From the NCBI RefSeq assembly GCF_021129305.1, contig NZ_JAJOMB010000005.1, positions 62,001-126,000 of the forward strand: a stretch of 64,000 nucleotides of DNA, written 5' to 3'. The notes under the pieces are model-generated. The model had not been told where the DNA came from, did not search any database, and worked only from the letters and a program-made list of their open reading frames with translations. Source of the DNA: Kineosporia babensis. Its GTDB lineage: Bacteria > Actinomycetota > Actinomycetes > Actinomycetales > Kineosporiaceae. Position numbers and translations under genes: made by a program. Shown piece by piece: positions 58,636 to 64,000 of this stretch. How positions within the stretch are numbered: the stretch's first letter is position 1; each line of letters starts with the position of its first letter.

Positions 58636-60627
58636 GTGGCCACCGGTCGCCGCAACTCGGTGGAGATGAACGCATCGGCGCCCACCGCGTCCCCAGTTCT
58701 GCTCCTCTACCTACCGGTCACGAGCCACGGCCCCAGAGTGACACCGATCGATGACAGTATGTGGATCGCCGCGGCAAAAGTTCCTTATCGGACTTATACC
58801 GTCAGATCGGTTCGTGACATTCCTAAAACCTTGGGGGATCTAGCGGTCGTATTGGACGATCCCAAGCCACGAGTATCCCTCGTGTGGCAGATTGTCACCG
58901 TGGCCGTGCTGGAACTGCGAGTGAAGAGCATCTTCGTGCCCCTCGTGATCCGCGCCGGAATCATCTTGATCTTCGCGAGTACCGCCGTCGCCCTCGGGAT
59001 CGTGGCGGGCAACGGGGGTGTCACCCCGCGCGATGCGGTGATCCCGGCCCTGATGCTGTTCTGCGTGGCGGCCCTCGCCTCGCTGCCACTGCCCAGATCC
59101 GTGCCGCCGATCATCCCCCTGCTGGCGGAAACCCTGACGGCGTCGGTGATCATCGGCGGCATCGGCACCAGCGGCCTGCTGTTCCTGCCCTACCTGACGG
59201 TTCCGCTGTTCATGGCCGGCCTGACCTCCGGGATGGTCCTGGGCCTGGCCACCGCGGCCACCGCGGCGGTGGCGTTCGGCGGCATGATCATCACCTCGGC
59301 GGAGATCGACATCGCCAAGCTGAACCAGAGCAACGCCCTGGTCGCCTGGGTGTTCATCCTGGTCTCGGTGCCGGCCGTGGGCGCCTGGATCCGGCGGCTG
59401 CGGGCCGACGTGGCGCCCGACAGCGAGCCCGCCTACGCCGACGCGCACCGGCTGCTGTCCGAACTGCACGTCGTGGCGCGGCAACTCAGCCTCGGCCTGG
59501 ACCCGCGCACGCTGTCCACCGCGCTCGCCGAGGACATCCGCTCGGTGGTGCCCCAGGCCGACGCGATCGTGCTGGTGCGCTCCACCGGCGGCCGGTTCGT
59601 GGCCCTGTCCGGGCAGGAGCCTCCGGAGGCCGCCGAACTGGCCATCGAGGACGCCTGGGTCAGCGCCCAGCCGGTCAAGCGCGAGGCGCAGGGGCGTTCC
59701 TTCGCGGCGATCCCGGTGCTGATGGGTGAGCGGGTGGTGGCGCTGGTCCTGGTGATCACCACGACCGGGCTGGACGCCGCCTCGCTGCGCAGCTGCCGCA
59801 CCGTGATCGAGCAGTCCGGGCCCCGGCTGGCCTCGGCCATGCTGTTCGACGACGTGCGCCGGCTGGCCACCACCGACGAGCGGATGCGCCTGGCCCGGGA
59901 GATCCACGACGGCATCGCCCAGGACCTGGCCTCGGTCGGCTACGCGCTGGACGACATCCGGCAGAACTCCGACCCGGCGGTGGCCCAGCAGGTGATGACC
60001 GTGCGCGAGCAGCTCCAGGCGATGGTGGCCGACCTGCGGATGAGCATCTTCGACCTGCGGCACGGGGTGAACGACACGGTCGGCCTGGGCGCCGCGCTCA
60101 GCGAGCACGCCCAGCGCATCGCCGCCCAGTCCGACCTGGCGATCCACCTGTCGATGGACGAGTCGCCCAAGCGGCTGCCGATCACCGTCGAGGTGGAGTT
60201 GCTGCGGATCGTCCAGGAGGCGATCACCAACGTGCGCCGGCACGCCCAGGCCACCAACCTCTGGCTTACCGTGACGGTCGAGCCGCCGCGGGCCCACATC
60301 ACCGTGATCGACGACGGGGGCGGGCTGAAACCCGGCCGGGCCGACAGTTTCGGCATCCAGGGGATGCGTGAGCGGGCCCGGCGGATCGGCGCCAACCTGC
60401 ATGTCGGCCCGGGCCCCGAGGGCGGCACCCTGGTCGAGGTCGGCCTGGGTACCGAGACCACGGCCTTCGAGCCGCGGCACCTGGCCCGCCCGGCGGTGAC
60501 CCGGGTGGCCCTCACCGATCCGCACGGCATACCCACGATTGTTCCGAGATCCAGTCAGGCCCATCAGCACGCAGACAGGACCCGGGCGGCCTCACCGGCC
60601 CGGGCCGACCAGGAGGTGACTAATTGA
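58636..60627 (+). CDS. Sensor histidine kinase, NarX-type (HisKA_3)
   Basis: 663 residues if started at GTG 58636; this is just after a terminator and the first ~90 residues have low GC and poor coding bias, so the true start may be nearer 58741 or 58900. Then 4-5 membrane segments (about 103-250), a GAF-like domain (about 265-400), the HisKA_3 H-box RLAREIHDGIAQDLASVGYALDD with His424, and an HATPase domain with IVQEAITNVRRHAQA, IDDGGGLKP and FGIQGMRERARRIGA. It should autophosphorylate and pass phosphate to the LuxR-type regulator that follows (TTGA overlap). A membrane-spanning input with GAF suggests sensing of redox or small ligands. Confidence 0.85.
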   Translation: MATGRRNSVEMNASAPTASPVLLLYLPVTSHGPRVTPIDDSMWIAAAKVPYRTYTVRSVRDIPKTLGDLAVVLDDPKPRVSLVWQIVTVAVLELRVKSIFVPLVIRAGIILIFASTAVALGIVAGNGGVTPRDAVIPALMLFCVAALASLPLPRSVPPIIPLLAETLTASVIIGGIGTSGLLFLPYLTVPLFMAGLTSGMVLGLATAATAAVAFGGMIITSAEIDIAKLNQSNALVAWVFILVSVPAVGAWIRRLRADVAPDSEPAYADAHRLLSELHVVARQLSLGLDPRTLSTALAEDIRSVVPQADAIVLVRSTGGRFVALSGQEPPEAAELAIEDAWVSAQPVKREAQGRSFAAIPVLMGERVVALVLVITTTGLDAASLRSCRTVIEQSGPRLASAMLFDDVRRLATTDERMRLAREIHDGIAQDLASVGYALDDIRQNSDPAVAQQVMTVREQLQAMVADLRMSIFDLRHGVNDTVGLGAALSEHAQRIAAQSDLAIHLSMDESPKRLPITVEVELLRIVQEAITNVRRHAQATNLWLTVTVEPPRAHITVIDDGGGLKPGRADSFGIQGMRERARRIGANLHVGPGPEGGTLVEVGLGTETTAFEPRHLARPAVTRVALTDPHGIPTIVPRSSQAHQHADRTRAASPARADQEVTN

Positions 60628-61280
60628 CCAGCGCAACGGCGAACCTCCGGGTTGTGCTCGTCGACGACCATCAGCTGATCCGCGAGGGCCTTCGGCGGGC
60701 CTTCGACCGGGCAGGTGATATCGAGGTGGTCGGCGAGGCGGCTTCGGTCGCGGACGCGCTCAATGCCCTGGAACGGCTCCGGCCGGACGTTCTCGTGACC
60801 GATGTCCGTCTTCCGGACGGCGACGGGATCACGCTGACCACCCAGGTGCGGGCGGGCAATCCGACGATGGGCATCGTGGTCCTGACCATGTATGCCGGGG
60901 ACGAGCAGGTTTTCGCCGCTCTGGACGCCGGTGCCTCCGGTTTCGTCGGTAAAGACGCCCCGGCCGAGGAGGTGGTGGCGGCCGCCCGGCACGCGGCGGC
61001 CAACCCACGGGCCTTCACCGCGCGCGACCTGGCCGGGGCCATGCAGCGCCGGATGAGCGCCCCGGCCGGGCCGAAACTCTCTCCGCGAGAACGGGAAGTG
61101 CTCGACCTGCTGGTCGACGGCCTGGCGATCGCGCAGATCGCCCGGCGGCTGTACATCAGCGAGTCCACGGCCAAGACCCACGTGGCCAACATCTACGAGA
61201 AACTCGGCGCCGGTAACCGCGCGCAGGCGGTGATGGCGGCCGTCCGGCTCGGCCTGGTGGACGACGCCAAACGTCGCTGA
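60624..61280 (+). CDS. NarL/LuxR-type response regulator
   Basis: 218 residues. Receiver: VVLVDDHQLIREGLRRAF with the acidic pair, phosphoacceptor Asp in VLVTDVRLPDGDG, Thr in VVLTMYAG and Lys in GFVGKDAP. C-terminal LuxR helix-turn-helix LSPREREVLDLLVDGLAIAQIARRLYISESTAKTHVANIYEKLG. The TTG at 60624 overlaps the kinase stop and has GGAGGTGA upstream. It most likely controls the adjacent pilin genes or Tad locus, but that link is only positional. Confidence 0.95.
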   Translation: MTSATANLRVVLVDDHQLIREGLRRAFDRAGDIEVVGEAASVADALNALERLRPDVLVTDVRLPDGDGITLTTQVRAGNPTMGIVVLTMYAGDEQVFAALDAGASGFVGKDAPAEEVVAAARHAAANPRAFTARDLAGAMQRRMSAPAGPKLSPREREVLDLLVDGLAIAQIARRLYISESTAKTHVANIYEKLGAGNRAQAVMAAVRLGLVDDAKRR

Positions 61281-61321
61281 GGTTTCGTATCTCGTTGTCA
61301 GACAGAAGTTTTCGTAACACC

Positions 61322-61359
61322 AGCCCCAGTCCTCGGCCGTTCGGCGGAGGACTGGGGCT
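61322..61359 (+). terminator. Rho-independent-type terminator after the response regulator
   Basis: AGCCCCAGTCCTC (61322-61334) pairs with GAGGACTGGGGCT (61347-61359), a 13-bp stem with an inner GCCG/CGGC helix, followed by CTCTCTTTG. Confidence 0.8.
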
Positions 61360-61471
61360 CTCTCTTTGCTCGATCCCTTATGCACCTTGCGTACACACCG
61401 CTACCGGACTGGCACGCTGGGCATGTTTCGGCGGGAAACACCCCGCCGAGCATCACGAAAGAGGGATCCGC

Positions 61472-61702
61472 ATGCTCACCAGACTCCGCAAGGTGTTGTC
61501 ATCCGCGAGGGACCGCGGCGCATCGGCAGTCGAGTACGGCCTGATGGTCGCCGCGATCGCCGCCGTGATCGTGGCCGTCGTCTTCGGCCTGGGGACCGTG
61601 GTGTCCAAGACCTTCAACAAGACTTGCTCCGAGTTCTCGGCCGGGACGCAGGCCGAACTACCTGCGGGCTGCGAGGCCGCGGGCGACGGGGAGGACGACT
61701 AG
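61472..61702 (+). CDS. flp: Flp/Fap-type pilin, copy 1
   Basis: 76 residues. The class IVb prepilin motif DRGASAVEYGLMVAAIAAVIVAVVFGLG shows the G/xxxxEY processing site (cleavage predicted after DRG) and the pilin helix. A basic 17-residue leader precedes it. The short mature C-terminus has two Cys and ends acidic (GDGEDD). The ATG at 61472 follows GAGGGA. It has its own upstream region after the 61322-61359 terminator and its own terminator at 61715-61748, so it is a separate transcription unit. Confidence 0.9.
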   Translation: MLTRLRKVLSSARDRGASAVEYGLMVAAIAAVIVAVVFGLGTVVSKTFNKTCSEFSAGTQAELPAGCEAAGDGEDD

Positions 61703-62038
61703 CGTCGACGACGGGAGACCCGGGAGCCGTCAAGGGCTTTCGGGTCTCTTTGCTCTGGGGCTGGAGTTGCTGACGTTACACCTGCACGGTTTTCGGCCCG
61801 GACTTTCCGGTTCTGCCTCCGAAACCGCCGATCCGAAGGCAGAATGACCGGGCAGTAGGAAAGCGATTCGCCCCCTCCGGCCCGGTCCGTACCGCCGCCG
61901 ACCTCTACTGATCAGGTGTTCAGCCGATCCTTCCCGGGATGACTGAATGTCACGGGCACCCTGTGCCAGTGTGGAGTCAGTGACGGGGGGCAACACCCGG
62001 CGGGGGACGCAGCCGCGCCGGAACCGAAGGAGGAACGG
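61703..62038 (+). other. Spacer between the two pilin genes
   Basis: About 335 bases. It begins with the terminator of pilin 1 and must contain the promoter of pilin 2. No further gene or strong repeat is seen. Confidence 0.5.
61715..61748 (+). terminator. Terminator after pilin 1
   Basis: GAGACCCG (61715-61722) pairs with CGGGTCTC (61741-61748), with inner AGCC/GGCT pairing, and TTTGCTC follows. Confidence 0.7.
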
Positions 62039-62248
62039 ATGAAATCCCGGATCCGCCGGATCGTGCTCTCGGCCGGCGACCGCGGCGCCTCCGCCGTCGA
62101 ATACGCCCTGATGGTGGCCGCCATCGCCGCGGTGATCTTCGCGGTGGTGTTCGGTTTCGGGCAGTTGCTCGACAACACCTTTCAGAGCACTTCGGACTGC
62201 ATCGAGAACCGGCAGTCGATGCCGGACTGCGACCCGTCGGGCAAGTGA
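62039..62248 (+). CDS. flp: Flp/Fap-type pilin, copy 2
   Basis: 69 residues. DRGASAVEYALMVAAIAAVIFAVVFGFGQLLD matches the first copy through the processing site and helix, with a different short C-terminal domain (TSDCIENRQSMPDCDPSGK) that again holds two Cys. The ATG at 62039 follows GAAGGAGG, the best ribosome site of this region, so it may be the major pilin. No prepilin peptidase (TadV) gene is visible in the window; one must be encoded elsewhere. Confidence 0.92.
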   Translation: MKSRIRRIVLSAGDRGASAVEYALMVAAIAAVIFAVVFGFGQLLDNTFQSTSDCIENRQSMPDCDPSGK

Positions 62249-62393
62249 TTTCGCCTTAATCCGGCATCCGGGCCGCACGGAAACGCCGCAGAACCGGCAT
62301 CCTTCGCGGTCTTGGTGGCCGGTGGGTAACAGCTCGGTACCGAGGCCGTAGCGGTTATCCACAGGCATCACGGACCAGGTGGCGCGGGCCCCT

Positions 62394-62399
62394 ACAGTG
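62394..62399 (+). promoter_or_regulatory. -10 box for a leaderless GT87-like transcript
   Basis: TACAGT ends six bases before the ATG at 62406; no ribosome site is seen. Confidence 0.4.
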
Positions 62400-62405
62400 G
62401 AGCGC

Positions 62406-63953
62406 ATGGTTCCGCCCAGCCTCCCGGATCAGGCCGATCCCCAGCCCCGTCCCGGACTGCGCCGCAGCTCTCCAGTGGTCACCAGCGTGGTTGCGCTGCT
62501 GTTGATCTTCGGAATGGCCGTGGCTACGCACAGTGTTGTCCGTTACAGACTGTGGATCGTCGTGATCTACGCGCTGCTGGCGGTGGCGCTCGGGGCGTGG
62601 GTGGTCTCCGGCAGCGCCCGTAAGCCCCGGTCCGCCTCGGTGCGGCTGCCCGGATCACCCCTGCCCTGGATCGGGTACGGCCTGGCCCTGACCTTCGTCG
62701 TGGTGGCCGTCGTCCACGTCACCATGCGGCCTTACACCTACCTCACGCCCGATCAGGGCTGGCTGACTCGCTGGGTCTACGCGGTCTCCGCCCTGGTCCT
62801 GGCCCTCGGCACGGCGATCTCCACCGCGCAGCGCCGGATCACCGCGGCGTACGCGGCTCTGGGCCTGGCGGTGGTCGGCTACGTGGCCGCCGCCGCGATG
62901 CTGATCCACTGGGATCCCGAGCCCAAGATCGACGTCTGGATCACCCTGCAGCAGGCTGCCGACGGCATGCTCGAGGGCAAGAACATGTACGCGCAGACCT
63001 GGACCGACTCGCCCGGTGTGCAGGACGCCTTCACCTACCTGCCGTTCACCGCGCTGCTGCTGGCCCCGGGCCGCTGGCTGGCCGGGGACGTGCGCTGGGC
63101 GCTGATGGTGATCACCCTGCTCGGGGCGCTGGCGGTGCTGCTGCTCGGGCGTACCGGCAAGGGCGCTCCCTCCACCGGTTCCGGCTTTGCCGGCTCCCGC
63201 GGTTTCGCCGGCTTCATCGGCTCGTCCGGTTCCCCGATGACGATCCGGGCTCTGGTCGCGGCCGGCGCGGCCGGTCTGCTGCTGGTCATGCCGGGTACTG
63301 CCACCCAGGTCGAGCAGGCCTGGACCGAGCCGATGCTGATGGCCTGCCTGGCCGGGTGGGCGCTGGCCGTGCGCCGCCGCAAGATGGTGCTGGCGATGGT
63401 CTTCCTGGCCCTCGGGCTGGCCAGCAAGCAGCACCTGGCGGTGCTGCTGCCGGTGCTCGCGGTCTGGCCGGTCTTCGGCTGGCGCCGGGCGATCGGTACC
63501 GCCGGGCTGGCCGGGGTGTTCGTGCTGCCCTGGTTCATCGCCTCGCCGGCGGACATGCTGCACGACACCGTCACCATGCTGATCGACTTCCAGCCGCTGA
63601 TCTTTGCCAACACCCTGTTCATCGCGGCGATCAACGAACTCAGCTGGACCCCGCCGTTCTACCTGACCGGGGCGGCGGTGCTGATCACGCTGGGCACGGC
63701 GATCCTGCGGGTGCACCGCCAGCAGCCGGACCTGGCCAATGTGCTGCGCTGGGCCGCGATGGTGCTGCTGGTGGCCAACCTCGTGAACAAGCAGGCGTTC
63801 TACAACCAGTACTGGCTGGTGGCGGCGCTGATCGTGATCTCGCTGGCGGCGGCGCGGTATCCGGCTCCGGAAGGGGACGCACCGGAACCGGTAGACGCCG
63901 ACCGGGCCGGTGCAGAGTCGGAGCCTGCGCAGAGTTCGGAGCTGAAAGCCTAG
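62406..63953 (+). CDS. Polytopic GT87/DUF2029-like glycosyltransferase
   Basis: 515 residues with about 10-12 membrane helices. The pattern fits polyprenyl-phosphate-dependent GT-C mannosyltransferases: a first-loop region with acidic residues (IHWDPEPKIDVWITLQQAADGMLEGKNMYAQTWTDSPGVQDAFTYLPFTALLLAPGRWLAG), where DVW-like and FTYLPF segments are typical of GT87. Later segments include EQAWTEPMLMACLAGWALA and LASKQHLAVLLPVLAVWPVFGW. The C-terminal tail is acidic. ATG 62406 is used as it follows a -10 box at six bases. It stands alone and its acceptor (lipoglycan or pilus?) is unknown. Confidence 0.75.
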   Translation: MVPPSLPDQADPQPRPGLRRSSPVVTSVVALLLIFGMAVATHSVVRYRLWIVVIYALLAVALGAWVVSGSARKPRSASVRLPGSPLPWIGYGLALTFVVVAVVHVTMRPYTYLTPDQGWLTRWVYAVSALVLALGTAISTAQRRITAAYAALGLAVVGYVAAAAMLIHWDPEPKIDVWITLQQAADGMLEGKNMYAQTWTDSPGVQDAFTYLPFTALLLAPGRWLAGDVRWALMVITLLGALAVLLLGRTGKGAPSTGSGFAGSRGFAGFIGSSGSPMTIRALVAAGAAGLLLVMPGTATQVEQAWTEPMLMACLAGWALAVRRRKMVLAMVFLALGLASKQHLAVLLPVLAVWPVFGWRRAIGTAGLAGVFVLPWFIASPADMLHDTVTMLIDFQPLIFANTLFIAAINELSWTPPFYLTGAAVLITLGTAILRVHRQQPDLANVLRWAAMVLLVANLVNKQAFYNQYWLVAALIVISLAAARYPAPEGDAPEPVDADRAGAESEPAQSSELKA

Positions 63954-64000
63954 GGAGAGCAGCTCGGCCAGAGTTGAGCCTGGCCTGGCTCGGGTCTGGC
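63954..64000. other. Window end, nothing seen
   Basis: Forty-seven bases past the GT87-like stop; no feature can be identified. Confidence 0.5.

Noticed and set aside
1-64000. tRNA, rRNA, complete insertion sequence, prophage or attachment-site signals
   Set aside because: Looked for cloverleaf-like segments, terminal inverted repeats with transposase genes and integrase genes while reading; none was convincing. The Rpn-like gene alone has no element ends.

Overview
The window is high-GC DNA (roughly 70%) with GTG and TTG starts, many ATGA/GTGA/TTGA stop-start overlaps and very few non-coding stretches. Together with MraZ, a DUF3040 protein, DnaE2, an Rv2175c-type protein, a PASTA kinase, class II DAHP synthase and an actinobacterial Tad locus, this points to the chromosome of an Actinomycetota bacterium. 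The mix of Flp/Tad pilus genes and an acyclic carotenoid cluster would fit Kineosporiales or a relative, but that placement is inference. Gene content and order recall the M. tuberculosis Rv2165c-Rv2187 segment (rsmH, mraZ, DUF3040, MTHFR, prenyl synthase, Rv2175c, pknL, aroG, PlsC, Rv2183c-Rv2185c, fadD15), with lineage-specific blocks inserted.

Layout. 1-1300: start of the division (dcw) cluster on the minus strand, with rsmH running off the left end, mraZ, and a phased set of MraZ-box-like repeats. 1831-6562: a translationally coupled moxR / DUF58 / transglutaminase operon on the plus strand. 7191-15847: a minus-strand block with a DUF3040 protein and a probable SOS mutagenesis operon (DUF6504, SAV_6107-type HEPN protein, a 1708-residue DnaE2, DinB) preceded by a consensus LexA box. 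16003-17016: menC. 17126-21710: crtA-like monooxygenase, cruF-like hydratase, GT2 glycosyltransferase and a CrtI-family desaturase. 21771-24407: an Rpn-like nuclease, a CDP-alcohol phosphatidyltransferase-like protein and metF on the minus strand. 24510-31571: crtE, crtI, a GT29-like plus polysaccharide pyruvyl transferase pair, and crtB.

31568-48988: mostly housekeeping genes, namely an Rv2175c-like DNA-binding protein, a LysM/transglycosylase protein, a PASTA serine/threonine kinase, a GNAT protein, threonine aldolase, DAHP synthase, a PlsC acyltransferase, an alpha/beta hydrolase, an EEP-family hydrolase, two tandem ROK sugar kinases, an ArsA-like ATPase, an SRPBCC protein, a zinc-ribbon membrane protein and a FadD15-type acyl-CoA synthetase. 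49195-62248: a Tad/Flp pilus locus (TadE, TadG, CpaB, TadZ, TadA, TadB, TadC), a pseudo-receiver/GAF protein, a NarX-type kinase with a NarL/LuxR-type regulator, and two small Flp pilins. 62406-63953: a GT87-like polytopic membrane protein.

How the genes fit together. The carotenoid genes imply GGPP to phytoene to an acyclic desaturated C40 carotenoid that is hydrated, glycosylated and possibly ketolated; no lycopene cyclase is visible. The mutasome genes imply a LexA-controlled translesion unit with a catalytically intact Y-family polymerase instead of ImuB. The Tad locus supplies a pilus motor, platform and pilins next to its likely signalling genes. The best candidates for new biology are the repeat-bearing insertions in DnaE2, the mutasome HEPN gene, the GT29-like/pyruvyl-transferase pair inside the carotenoid genes, and a structured intergenic repeat at 36261-36409.
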